Part shown: piece by piece, positions 43,337 to 51,536 of the stretch
Layout of the letters: the number at the start of each line of letters is the position of its first letter
Numbering within the stretch: position 1 is the stretch's first letter
Assembly: GCF_014640195.1 (NCBI RefSeq)
Contig: NZ_BMGM01000010.1
Coordinates: 62,001-126,000 of the forward strand
DNA length: 64,000 nt
Direction: 5' to 3'
DNA from: Psychroflexus planctonicus
Lineage (GTDB): Bacteria > Bacteroidota > Bacteroidia > Flavobacteriales > Flavobacteriaceae
The notes under the pieces: model-generated
Seen by the model: only the letters and a program-made list of their open reading frames with translations
Databases searched by the model: none
Told to the model about the DNA's origin: nothing
Position numbers and translations under genes: made by a program

Positions 43337-43945
43337 TTAATGAAACTTGATAGGCTTAGCAGGTATACCAACTGCCGTGCAATTGGCGGGGAGCGATTTT
43401 GAAACTACAGCACCTGCACCGATAATTGACCATTCTCCTATTTCTACACATTGAATTATAACTGCACCGATTCCTACGTGTGCTCCTTCACCTATATTTA
43501 CTCCACCTGCTAATGCTGCGCTTGGTGAAATGTGAACGTAATCTTTTAGAATGCAATCATGTTCAACTATCGCACCAGAATTTATGATACAATTCTTTCC
43601 AATAATTGTACCTGCATTAACCACAGCGTTGGGCATAATAACCGTACCTTTTCCAATTACCGAATTTGATGACACTATTGCACTTGGATGTATTAAGGGT
43701 TTTTCAAGCTTTATTTCTAAGTTTTCATATATTTTTTTTCTTGTACGATTATCACCAATACTTATAATAGTTGTATTAATATCCAACAATTCTTTACTGT
43801 AAATTGAAACAACATTTCTTCCTATAAAGCTATTTATATCAGAATTATCATCAAAAATTTGTCCTACATCAAAACCATTATTTTCAATGATGTCAATAAT
43901 TACTTTTGCATGACCACTTGCTCCAAACAAATTAATTTTTCTCAT
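43337..43945 (-). CDS. PglD/NeuD-type sugar O- or N-acyltransferase
   Basis: A 202-residue acyltransferase: an N-terminal Rossmann-like sugar-binding domain (INLFGASGHAKVIIDIIENNGF) followed by a left-handed beta-helix of hexapeptide repeats (VIGKGTVIMPNAVVNAGTIIGKNCIINSGAIVEHDC). The likely catalytic His is in VEHDC (~115). It ends with VPAKPIKF. Such enzymes acetylate UDP-4-amino sugars or sialic acids. It abuts the sugar transferase gene exactly (TAAATG), as pglC and pglD often do, but the usual PglE aminotransferase gene does not follow. Confidence 0.9.
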   Translation of the reverse strand: MRKINLFGASGHAKVIIDIIENNGFDVGQIFDDNSDINSFIGRNVVSIYSKELLDINTTIISIGDNRTRKKIYENLEIKLEKPLIHPSAIVSSNSVIGKGTVIMPNAVVNAGTIIGKNCIINSGAIVEHDCILKDYVHISPSAALAGGVNIGEGAHVGIGAVIIQCVEIGEWSIIGAGAVVSKSLPANCTAVGIPAKPIKFH

Positions 43946-44548
43946 TTAATTCTTTTTGAATTTGTTAGCAGTTGCCTGTCCCACTTGGTTAATTCCTTCC
44001 GATACAAATACTTTCTTAATGGTTAACAATAGTATTTTTAAATCTAACATAAAGCTTTGATTCATTACGTATTCCACATCCAATTTAAACTTATCTTCCC
44101 AAGAAATAGCATTTCTACCATTGACTTGCGCCCAGCCGGTGATACCAGGTTTCACTAGGTGTCTTTTTTTTTGTTCATCACTATACAATAGCAGATATTC
44201 AGGTAATAAAGGTCTCGGACCGACTAAACTCATGTTACCCTTCAGCACATTTATAAGCTGTGGTATTTCATCTAAAGATGTCTTTCGTATAAACTTCCCA
44301 ACTACCGTTAAACGTTCTGCATCCGACAGCAAATTGCCCTTTGTATCTTTTTTATCGTTCATGGTCTTAAACTTGATGATACTAAAAATACGCTCGTTTT
44401 TACCTGGGCGTTTTTGTAAAAAGAATGGTTTGCCTTTATTGGCAAGACCTAATAGAATAATTACAATAATAAATATTGGACTTAGGAGTATTAAACCTAC
44501 AAAGGCTGTGAGAAGATCTAAAAAAGGTTTTAGGATTGCTTTGTACAT
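43946..44548 (-). CDS. PglC-type initiating sugar phosphotransferase
   Basis: A 200-residue monotopic phosphoglycosyl transferase. It has one N-terminal reentrant helix (PFLDLLTAFVGLILLSPIFIIVIIL) and the family motifs KRPGKNERIFSIIKFKTM, RKTSLDEIPQLINVLKGNMSLVGPRPLLPEY and VKPGITGWAQVNGRN. The catalytic Asp-Glu is in SLDE. It transfers a sugar-1-phosphate to undecaprenyl phosphate to begin the repeat unit. It is the short form, unlike the long homologue at 36321-37703. Immediately upstream lie repeats and the ParB-like/HAD pair. Confidence 0.93.
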   Translation of the reverse strand: MYKAILKPFLDLLTAFVGLILLSPIFIIVIILLGLANKGKPFFLQKRPGKNERIFSIIKFKTMNDKKDTKGNLLSDAERLTVVGKFIRKTSLDEIPQLINVLKGNMSLVGPRPLLPEYLLLYSDEQKKRHLVKPGITGWAQVNGRNAISWEDKFKLDVEYVMNQSFMLDLKILLLTIKKVFVSEGINQVGQATANKFKKN

Positions 44549-44628
44549 TTTACTGTTGGCGGTTGGCGGATATCGGTTGTCGGTTTTGATTATTTCGGGT
44601 TGCGGGTTTGTTTATTAAGGGTTTAGTG

Positions 44629-44687
44629 TTAACTCGGAATAAAGCGTAGCGCAAACTCGCAATGGAGCGCAGCGACCAACTCGGAAT
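44629..44687. repeat. AACTCGGAAT repeat, copy 1
   Basis: Two tandem half-units: TTAACTCGGAATAAAGCGTAG and AACTCGCAATGGAGCGCAG, each followed by a CAAACTCG/CCAACTCG end. Same family as 44741-44777 and 45747-45782. Confidence 0.7.
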
Positions 44688-44710
44688 TATTATGGGTTGC
44701 GTAGTTTTTT

Positions 44711-44777
44711 ATTGCGGGTTATTTTATTACGGGTTACGGATTAACTCGCAATGGAGCATAGCGACTAACTCGGAATT
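44711..44777. repeat. ATTGCGGGTT...AACTCG repeat, copy 2 (left flank of cassette)
   Basis: An ATTGCGGGTTATTTTATTAC unit (44711-44730) is followed by GGGTTACGGATTAACTCG and a GACTAACTCGGAAT end. The core 44741-44777 is repeated in the same orientation at 45747-45782. The first part recurs inside the glycosyltransferase gene at 46282-46320. Confidence 0.75.
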
Positions 44778-44789
44778 TTCAAAAATGTA

Positions 44790-45260
44790 TTATGCTGAGG
44801 TTAAGTGAACTTCTGAAAGTTTGGCAATTGCCATTTTAGCTAATTCATCGGTTAAACCAATACCACTACTTGTTTGAATTAATCTATCTTTTAGATTAGT
44901 GGGTAAGCCATTTAAAGATTTATCATCATCAATTATTACAAAATTTCCATGTAAACCATGCTTATCAAAATGATTTAATAATTCTTCTTTTCTGTTCAAA
45001 TGGTTTTTATTTTCAGGAAGCCTACTTATTTGATTAAAGTTAAGGTTTCGTTCCTTAAATATTTTTTCCCATTCAGCTATTGAGTATGTTGTTTTGTGAG
45101 ATGTTGTCAATACAATATTTGCCCCTGTAGTATTTACAATACTATTGAGTGCATTCACAGCTCTTATATTAAATCTAGGAAAACCATCATTAAGCATCTC
45201 AGGTCTTTTCCATGAGTTAGCAGAAACCATTACTCCGTCTATGTCTAGATATATTTGCAT
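44790..45260 (-). CDS. HAD-family phosphatase-like protein
   Basis: A 156-residue haloacid-dehalogenase-fold protein. Motif I is YLDIDGVM (Asp6, Asp8), motif II is VLTTSHK (~50-56), Lys91 lies in NRKEELL, and motif IV is VIIDDDKS (Asp111-Asp113). It resembles the HAD domain found in multi-domain RNA-repair proteins (HAD_SAK group), so a small phosphoester, possibly a nucleic-acid end, is a plausible substrate. The ParB-like gene upstream ends 18 nt away. TAAATTTG (45272-45265, minus) could give it its own leaderless start. Repeats flank the pair. Confidence 0.8.
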   Translation of the reverse strand: MQIYLDIDGVMVSANSWKRPEMLNDGFPRFNIRAVNALNSIVNTTGANIVLTTSHKTTYSIAEWEKIFKERNLNFNQISRLPENKNHLNRKEELLNHFDKHGLHGNFVIIDDDKSLNGLPTNLKDRLIQTSSGIGLTDELAKMAIAKLSEVHLTSA

Positions 45261-45278
45261 ATTACAAATTTACAAAAA

Positions 45279-45659
45279 TTAATCGGTTAAAGCCATTACA
45301 TCTTTCAATGTTAAGTTGTTATAGCTTGCATCAATCTCATTTAATCGTTTAATTTTTTCTTTCGTATCCCATTCTTCATCGAGAAAAGTAACTGAAGACC
45401 ATTTAAATTCTTTCGTTGCAGAAGTTTTTGGATAACTAACAACTTCTAATTTATTAAAACTAGCAAGTATTGAACTTACGTACCTGTGATGACCATCAAT
45501 AATCAAATTACCATTGACTCTAATCGGCTCAAATTTTATACCATATTCCATTTTTTTAAGTATGCGATTTATTATTGGAATTGATAATTTATCGTGTGTT
45601 GATTTGTATTTTGCTTTTTCTAGATGTTTTAAAATTGTACTTGTCGTTATTTCATCCAT
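45279..45659 (-). CDS. ParB/sulfiredoxin-fold protein
   Basis: A 126-residue protein of the ParB N-terminal/Srx fold. The core is FEPIRVNGNLIIDGHHRYVSSILASF: the strand (P)IRVN, then the nucleotide-binding GHHR box at ~56-59 and following helix. It has no DNA-binding HTH and no partner ParA, so it is not a chromosome-partition ParB. Stand-alone members of this fold can bind or hydrolyse nucleotides or phosphorylate small molecules. It precedes the HAD-fold gene on the same strand. Its position inside a polysaccharide locus between repeats suggests recent insertion. Function unknown. Confidence 0.75.
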   Translation of the reverse strand: MDEITTSTILKHLEKAKYKSTHDKLSIPIINRILKKMEYGIKFEPIRVNGNLIIDGHHRYVSSILASFNKLEVVSYPKTSATKEFKWSSVTFLDEEWDTKEKIKRLNEIDASYNNLTLKDVMALTD

Positions 45660-45746
45660 AGCTTTGGTAGTTGGTTTTCTAGGGTTGTGTGAACCCTCCC
45701 CAATTGTTTAGACAGTATTTATGGTTTTCTTATTACGCGTTGCGGG

Positions 45747-45782
45747 TTAACTCGGAATGTCGCAGAACGACTAACTCGAAAT
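45747..45782. repeat. AACTCGGAAT repeat, copy 3 (right flank of cassette)
   Basis: TTAACTCGGAATGTCGCAG, then AACGACTAACTCGAAAT. Direct repeat of 44741-44777. It overlaps the last codons (Ile-Ser-Ser) and the TAG stop of the Wzy-glycosyltransferase gene. Confidence 0.75.
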
Positions 45783-48194
45783 CTCTCTCAACAAACTTCT
45801 ATACTCATCCAACAAAGCTTCCCAAACTACTTTTTGCTCGTATCTGGAAGTAATCATCTCGCGAGCCTTGCTTTTGAGCTGCTGATGTAAGCCTTGATCT
45901 TCTAGAAGACTTAACATCGCTGTTTCTAAAGCTTCGGTTTCTTTGGGTGGAATAATTAAACCATTTTTGCCTTCAATAATAATTTCATTACAGCCATTAA
46001 TATCCGACACTATACTGGGCAAGCCCATTGCGCCTGCTTGCATTACCACATTGGGAAAACCCTCACGGTAACTCGGAAAAGTTAACGCATCTGAAATAGC
46101 AAAATAAGGCCGTACATCTTCTTGAAATCCTACGGCAATGATATTTGGATTGGTTTGTATTTCTTGTAAAGTTTCGGGGAGTAAGGGGTCAAGTTCAGAT
46201 TCTTGGGGACCGACGAGGATGAGTTTGGGGTTGTGGGTTTCTTTATTGCGGGTTGTTTTATTTTGGGTTTGCGAGTTGGTTATTGCGGGTTCTTTTATTA
46301 CGGGTTGCGGGTTCACTTCGATACTATTCCGATGATTATCGGAATCACTCAGTGACCTTGGCGCACTAGAAACTCGTAATAGTGAACTCACAATATTTTC
46401 AGAAATTTCATTAGGTGTTTCTATGTTTCTTTCTATATCTTCGGTATAAAGGGACTTAAAAGCATCTACCAACTCATTAATGCCTTTGTCTCCGACTAAA
46501 CGACCGACGAAAATGAAAACAAAATCTTCTTCTTGTATGCCTAATTGCTTTCGTAATGCTTGGTTTTGTTGTGGGGTATAGTTTTCTGGGTTAAAATAGG
46601 AAGTGTTTATGCCATTAGAGCTTCCATTGGCAATGACTTTTACTTTTTGTGCTTTGGCGTAGTTGTTTTTTAAAATAAACTTTTCTAATCCTTTGCTATT
46701 GGGATATACTTTAGTGGCGCAGGCATAAGTGAGTTTTTCGACCGCATCTAAAATTTTACGCTTAACTCCCGAAGCCTCAATAAGTGGCATTCCTGCTACG
46801 GTGTGCAGACGTATGGGAACACCAGCCAGATTTGCGGCTAACATCCCTAAAATTCCAGCTTTTGGGGTGTGGGTGTGGACAATAACGGGTTTATCTTTTC
46901 TAAAAATTCTAATAAGTTTAAAAAGCGCCAACAAATCTTTGATTGGCGTAATCTGCCTGCTCATGGCTACTTCTTGCACTGCAACGCCTTCATCATGCTC
47001 AACTGTTTCTAAGTCTGTTAAAGGACCTGATGAAATAGCTTTTACAACAAAATACCCACGCATAAAACCCAACTGCCCTTTGAGTAAATATTGTAAGGAC
47101 ATTGGAACAGTGGTTAGGCGGAGGAGTTTTTTTTGAGTTTTATAATTAATTGATTGTTTAAATATGGATAACACAGCAATATACAAAAAAGGCATATACA
47201 TCATTTTTGTACGCATAAATAAGCCTAAATTTGAATACCTTTGAATATAAAATAATGAAGCTATTAAGAAAAATGACAGGCAAACTGACATCCAAGGCTT
47301 TATCTTTATTTTGCGGAAGTTTTTGATAAGTAAAAGCAAACCAATTATTATAAATAGAAAAGAAAAGATATTTTCTATACTTGCTAGAGTAGTAATACAA
47401 CTATATGCATCATAAAAGAAAGGTCTAAAATTTAAAGAAAATATTTTATATACAAATGTGTAATCTAACATAGGCACATAACCCGTTGTACCTTTCAAGG
47501 ACAAGACCGAAAACTCATTAAAATGCTGAATTCTGACCCAATCTAAATACCTGATGTTTGAAATTTTAAGCATTAAATAAAATAAAAAAACACCCATTGA
47601 AGATAAAATGAGACCTAATGAAATTTTAACTTTCTTATGAGTTTGCTTATTGAAACCAAGTCCTATGAGAAGTGCAACTAAGAGCATGAAAGCTACATGA
47701 GGTCTAATCATGATTAACATAAAGCTTGCTAATGCACCATAAACCCAGTATTTCTTAATATTTAGGCTTGTATAAAATAATGTTGAAATACTTAAAAAAA
47801 CAATGCTTTCCTTCCCTATAATAGACGTCCAGATATGCAAATTAGGAGAAAGTAATACTAATCCTAGCAATAGTAAAACAAAAAAAGAATCATTTTTTAA
47901 GGCTAAAACTTTGTAAGACCATTTAGCAAAAATAATAATGCCCAAAAAACCAATCAACGAATAAATTAGGTGCCCCAACCAAAATGGAAAACCTAATTTT
48001 AAAAATGGATAATTTAAAAACACCATAAAAGGCGTTCCTACCTTAAAAAAATATAGCCAATCGTAATTGTGCACATCATAATTAAGAAGCCAATATAAGG
48101 TGGAGTCTGAGGGATTCTCTATAACATAGCTATACGAAAACCAGCTTATGACAGCATGAAAGATAAAAAGAAAAATAAGGTGACTTGACTTCAA
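45771..48194 (-). CDS. Fusion: Wzy-like polymerase + GT4 glycosyltransferase, with repeat-encoded insert
   Basis: An 807-residue fusion. Residues ~1-350 are a polytopic polymerase-like membrane domain (LSPNLHIWTSIIGKESIVFLS, MIRPHVAFML, FRPFFYDAYSC, MRTKMMYMPFLYIA), closely patterned on the next gene upstream (48204-49373). Residues ~355-807 are a complete GT4 glycosyltransferase: KLLRLTTVPMSLQYLL, HTHTPKAGILGMLAANLAG, VFIFVGRLVGDKGINELV, and the EGFPNVVMQAGAMGLP nucleotide-sugar motif. Residues ~598-657 are an extra loop encoded by the AACTCG/ATTGCGGGTT repeat family. The start is TTG 48194, 9 nt after the previous gene. The last codons lie in another repeat copy. The GT may work normally if the loop is tolerated. 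Confidence 0.85.
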   Translation of the reverse strand: MKSSHLIFLFIFHAVISWFSYSYVIENPSDSTLYWLLNYDVHNYDWLYFFKVGTPFMVFLNYPFLKLGFPFWLGHLIYSLIGFLGIIIFAKWSYKVLALKNDSFFVLLLLGLVLLSPNLHIWTSIIGKESIVFLSISTLFYTSLNIKKYWVYGALASFMLIMIRPHVAFMLLVALLIGLGFNKQTHKKVKISLGLILSSMGVFLFYLMLKISNIRYLDWVRIQHFNEFSVLSLKGTTGYVPMLDYTFVYKIFSLNFRPFFYDAYSCITTLASIENIFSFLFIIIGLLLLIKNFRKIKIKPWMSVCLSFFLIASLFYIQRYSNLGLFMRTKMMYMPFLYIAVLSIFKQSINYKTQKKLLRLTTVPMSLQYLLKGQLGFMRGYFVVKAISSGPLTDLETVEHDEGVAVQEVAMSRQITPIKDLLALFKLIRIFRKDKPVIVHTHTPKAGILGMLAANLAGVPIRLHTVAGMPLIEASGVKRKILDAVEKLTYACATKVYPNSKGLEKFILKNNYAKAQKVKVIANGSSNGINTSYFNPENYTPQQNQALRKQLGIQEEDFVFIFVGRLVGDKGINELVDAFKSLYTEDIERNIETPNEISENIVSSLLRVSSAPRSLSDSDNHRNSIEVNPQPVIKEPAITNSQTQNKTTRNKETHNPKLILVGPQESELDPLLPETLQEIQTNPNIIAVGFQEDVRPYFAISDALTFPSYREGFPNVVMQAGAMGLPSIVSDINGCNEIIIEGKNGLIIPPKETEALETAMLSLLEDQGLHQQLKSKAREMITSRYEQKVVWEALLDEYRSLLREISS
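46226..46400. repeat. Repeat element inside the glycosyltransferase coding region
   Basis: Contains ATTGCGGGTTCTTTTATTAC (46282-46301), differing by one base from 44711-44730, plus GGGTTGCGGGTTCACTTCG and a perfect palindrome ATTCCGAT/ATCGGAAT (46326-46345). The whole stretch stays open in the frame of the glycosyltransferase. It encodes a low-complexity Asn/Gln/Thr/Lys/Pro-rich loop. Confidence 0.75.
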
Positions 48195-48203
48195 TTTATG
48201 AAA

Positions 48204-49373
48204 TTAAGTAAAAGCTTTCTGAGCCTTGAGTTTTCTTTCGTGAGCGTAAGAAACACTCCATAAGATAATGAATATAAGAGATGGCATAAACATATTTTTT
48301 TGTCTTAACATAATGCCGAGATTTCCTAAAATTAGAGAAAAAGAAACTGAACCTATGATTAAAAATAACATCATATTTTTAAATAGCATTGTTCCTCTCT
48401 TGAACATTTTGTAAGGATTTAATTTGAAAAACTTAAATGTTAAAATGAATAAAATTAGATTTTCAAGACTGGCAACAAGACCTAAAATCCCAGATGCATC
48501 AAAAAATAAAGGCCTAAAAAGAAATGTGAAAATTTTTAAAGGCAAAGGGTAACCTGAAATATCCACACTTGAGCCAGTATTATCTTTACTTAAGTTTTTT
48601 ACACTTGTATTTGAAAAGTTTGAAACCGATTCAGAATCCAATTCTTCTAAATTTAAAAATGCTATTAATGGATTTATTAAAACAGCTATGATTGCAGCGA
48701 AAATTATAAAGAAGAAAATCTTCTGATAAAGTTTTAGCTTACCTGAAAATATTAACGCTAAACCAGTAGAAAAAATTAAAAAAAGAGTGATGTGAGGTCT
48801 CACAAAATAAGATAGAACTAATGCGAATAGTATTTTACCCAAATTCTTTTTATAATCTAGAATGCCATAAAAAAACAAACTAATACAAAAAAATAGCAAT
48901 GTATCCTTACCTACACCTGCAGTCCAAAAATGAAGATTGGGCAGAAATAGTATAGCGGGGAAAACATAAATTCCAAAAAATTTGAAATTATATCTTATGT
49001 ATTTTTTAAAAAGTATATAATAAAAAATGAAGGCGAGATAACCTAAAAAAGCATAGATTATTGAACCTGCAAGAAACGATAAGCCTAAGATTTTACTTGG
49101 AAAATAGTTAATGACGTACATAAAGTTTGTACCCAATCCCCGTGCCAGATAATCTACCAAATATTTATTCCCATAATACTTGACCGTAAACCAATAGTTT
49201 CTAGCATCACCACCATTAGCGTTCACATACAAGTAGAAAACAATCGCTACAAACAGGTGGAGAATCCACAAATAAGATAGAATTTTTTTATCACTGCTAT
49301 CAAACTTAAAATCAAACCAGTTTTTTGAAGCAAACCCAAGAAAAATAAAAAAAACAATTACAATAAGGTTCAT
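48204..49373 (-). CDS. Wzy-like polysaccharide polymerase (EpsG-type)
   Basis: A 389-residue protein with about 10 hydrophobic helices and few charged loops, typical of O-antigen/exopolysaccharide polymerases. Motifs LPNLHFWTAGVGKDTLLFFCISLFFYG, YFVRPHITLFLI, FRPLFFDASGILGLVASLENLI and NLGIMLRQKNMFMPSLIFI occur in the same order in the N-terminal half of the downstream fusion, so the two are paralogues. It should join repeat units at the periplasmic face after Wzx flipping. It overlaps the upstream glycosyltransferase gene by 4 nt (ATGA), indicating coupling. Confidence 0.82.
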   Translation of the reverse strand: MNLIVIVFFIFLGFASKNWFDFKFDSSDKKILSYLWILHLFVAIVFYLYVNANGGDARNYWFTVKYYGNKYLVDYLARGLGTNFMYVINYFPSKILGLSFLAGSIIYAFLGYLAFIFYYILFKKYIRYNFKFFGIYVFPAILFLPNLHFWTAGVGKDTLLFFCISLFFYGILDYKKNLGKILFALVLSYFVRPHITLFLIFSTGLALIFSGKLKLYQKIFFFIIFAAIIAVLINPLIAFLNLEELDSESVSNFSNTSVKNLSKDNTGSSVDISGYPLPLKIFTFLFRPLFFDASGILGLVASLENLILFILTFKFFKLNPYKMFKRGTMLFKNMMLFLIIGSVSFSLILGNLGIMLRQKNMFMPSLIFIILWSVSYAHERKLKAQKAFT

Positions 49374-50440
49374 GAATCTAATTGAGCTTTATACAATTTT
49401 GAGTGCTGAGATATTGAATAGGAAATATCGTATTTTTTTATTTTGTCATACTGCAATTCCAATATTTGTTTTTGATTCTCCTTGTCATTTTTAATTTCAA
49501 GCAATAAAGAGGCAAGTTGCTTGAAGTCTCCAACCTCAAACAAAAGATTTTTATCAGGTATAATCTCATTTAATCCATTAACATTAGATCCAAACGTAAT
49601 AAGACCACATGCCATATATTCCAAGGCAGCTATTCCAAAACCTTCCCAATGGGACGACTGGATGCCATAACCACAAGATTTTAGTATGGAATACACATCA
49701 TTTCTTAAACCTAATAATTTCACCCTACTATTTAATTTATTCTCATCAATAAATTCCTCTATCTTATTTCTTAAAACTCCATCTCCTATCAAAATTAATT
49801 TGAAATCATCTGGCAATTCTATTAATGCTTTCAATATTGTTAATTGATCTTTCTGTTGGGAAAAACTGCCCACCATAACTAAGAGTTTGTTATTATTATT
49901 AAAATCCAAAAGTTTTCTATCAATTGGTTTTGCATTGCCTATTTCTTTAAGATCAATGAAATTAGGGATAACAATCATTTCTTTCTTTTTCCCAATCCAT
50001 TTTTCAAGCTCGAGTTTGACCGATTTTGAAATACAAATTATAGGTTTAAATCTTGAATAAATTATTTTTTCAATAGGCTTTAAGAAACTTTTGTCTCTTC
50101 TTCTATTGTAGGTATTATGTTCTGTAAAAATGTATTCTTTTTTTAAAAAAAATGAAATAAAACCCACGATGTATAGTGAAGGAAATAAATGAACATGAAT
50201 CACATCGTAATTTTTAATAGTTTTAATGAGTTCGATTATATTCTTTAAAGAAAAATAGTTGTTTGATTTTGTGTTTACATGTTGCAGACTGGAAGCTTCG
50301 ATATCTGTAAAAATATCGTTTTCATTATTAAATGTGAATACCCCCACGACATTGGTTTCAGCTTGTTTCTTCGCCAAACTACTTACAAGTTTTTCAGCAC
50401 CACCAGCGCCTAATGAATTAATAACATGGAGAATCTTCAT
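49370..50440 (-). CDS. GT4 family glycosyltransferase
   Basis: A 356-residue cytoplasmic glycosyltransferase with the GT-B fold. N-terminal MKILHVINSLGAGGAEKLVSSLAKK is the acceptor-side glycine-rich loop. VIHVHLFPSLYIVGF and ITEHNTYNRRRDKS-like segments (FTEHNTYNR) follow. The C-terminal lobe has VMVGSFSQQKDQLTILKAL and the donor motif SHWEGFGIAALEYMACGL with the EX7E pair. ATG 50440 is chosen because the longer frame would add residues before the conserved start. Donor and linkage are unknown. It overlaps the polymerase gene by 4 nt. Confidence 0.9.
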   Translation of the reverse strand: MKILHVINSLGAGGAEKLVSSLAKKQAETNVVGVFTFNNENDIFTDIEASSLQHVNTKSNNYFSLKNIIELIKTIKNYDVIHVHLFPSLYIVGFISFFLKKEYIFTEHNTYNRRRDKSFLKPIEKIIYSRFKPIICISKSVKLELEKWIGKKKEMIVIPNFIDLKEIGNAKPIDRKLLDFNNNNKLLVMVGSFSQQKDQLTILKALIELPDDFKLILIGDGVLRNKIEEFIDENKLNSRVKLLGLRNDVYSILKSCGYGIQSSHWEGFGIAALEYMACGLITFGSNVNGLNEIIPDKNLLFEVGDFKQLASLLLEIKNDKENQKQILELQYDKIKKYDISYSISQHSKLYKAQLDS

Positions 50441-50444
50441 ACTC

Positions 50445-51536
50445 TTATTCCTGTATAAATGATTTGTACTTAGCAAACATCGCCTCACTGCTGTATTTTT
50501 CTTTTATTTTACTGTAAGCGTTTAGAGCAAGTTTGTTCCTCATCTCAACTGAATTCATTAAACATTCCATTTTTTCAATTAAGTGATTTGTATTTTTTGG
50601 CTTGAAAAGTAAAGCCTCTTCACCATCCACCAACAAATTATTTATTCCTGGAATATCCGTAGCGATAATTGGAACTTTACATGCCATGACTTGAAGTAAA
50701 CTCGTACTCAAGGTTTCTGCTAAAGAAGAGTGAATATAGATATCGGTCTTGTGTATTAAACTTATAACTTGTTCTTCATTTAGATTTCCTGTAAATATAA
50801 TTTTGGAGGAAAGGTTTTTTTGAGCCACATAAGCTTCCAGCTCTTTCTTTGTATGACCGTTTCCAGCAAAAAAAAGTTTGTAGTCTTTATTATTGGAAAC
50901 TTCTTTAAATGCATCAATTAATGTGTAATGATCTCTTAAATCTGTCATTCTAGATATCATTGAAAAATTAAGCGTGTCTTTTTCTATTAGTTTACTTTTA
51001 GGCTTAAACTTTCTAATATTGATACCGTTATTGATGACTTTAATTGATTTACCACTAGAAATTCTATTAAATTTATTTTTGGTTTCTCGCCAATAATTTT
51101 TTGTGAGGTAAACAATTTTTGGAGATAGCTTTAAAATTAGAAACGAATAGATCCAATCCTTTTTTGTCTTTGCATCATTTGCCTGATGTTCTACGCTTAT
51201 AAAGTCTATACTATTAAACAGTCTGTATAACCAAACACAAATAATAAGGCTTGTACTGTGCATAATGATCACATCTGGTTTGACTCCTTTTATCTGACTG
51301 TAAACTTTAAAATAAGACCTTAAGGATAAGCCCTTTTTCTTTTTTACAGAGGTACAATTTACTTTGACTTCCTCTCCCTTTTTTATAAAACTTTCTGAAG
51401 GTTCTTCAATCCCATAGCCTAAAAGTTCATGAGTATAAAAGTTTACTTGGTCACCTTCAATTATTGAAAAGGCTACAGACGAGTGTCCACCTAATCCTGG
51501 ATATAAGATTTGAAGTAAAACATCTTTCCTTACCAT
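50445..51536 (-). CDS. GT4 family glycosyltransferase
   Basis: A 363-residue GT-B glycosyltransferase. N-terminal VLLQILYPGLGGHSSVAFSII, then VIIMHSTSLIICVWLYRLF and SVEHQANDAKTKKDW; C-terminal NFSMISRMTDLRDHYTLIDAF and the donor motif SSLAETLSTSLLQVMACKVPII. In this motif the first Glu of EX7E is retained, but the second position reads Gln-Val-Met, a less usual form. ATG 51536 shares one base with the stop of the nitroreductase gene (TGATG). It lies 4 nt before the next glycosyltransferase. Confidence 0.87.
   Translation of the reverse strand: MVRKDVLLQILYPGLGGHSSVAFSIIEGDQVNFYTHELLGYGIEEPSESFIKKGEEVKVNCTSVKKKKGLSLRSYFKVYSQIKGVKPDVIIMHSTSLIICVWLYRLFNSIDFISVEHQANDAKTKKDWIYSFLILKLSPKIVYLTKNYWRETKNKFNRISSGKSIKVINNGINIRKFKPKSKLIEKDTLNFSMISRMTDLRDHYTLIDAFKEVSNNKDYKLFFAGNGHTKKELEAYVAQKNLSSKIIFTGNLNEEQVISLIHKTDIYIHSSLAETLSTSLLQVMACKVPIIATDIPGINNLLVDGEEALLFKPKNTNHLIEKMECLMNSVEMRNKLALNAYSKIKEKYSSEAMFAKYKSFIQE

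Noticed and set aside
44121-44618. A 165-codon plus-strand reading frame
   Set aside because: It runs antisense through the PglC-type sugar transferase and the repeats; its sequence is not protein-like.
45279-45659. ParB-like protein considered as a chromosome-partition ParB
   Set aside because: It lacks the HTH and dimerisation domains and has no ParA neighbour.
44629-45782. AACTCGGAAT repeats considered as a CRISPR array
   Set aside because: Copies are irregularly spaced, diverged and separated by genes; there is no leader and no cas gene.
46729-47136. A 135-codon plus-strand reading frame
   Set aside because: Antisense to the conserved glycosyltransferase domain; no start context.
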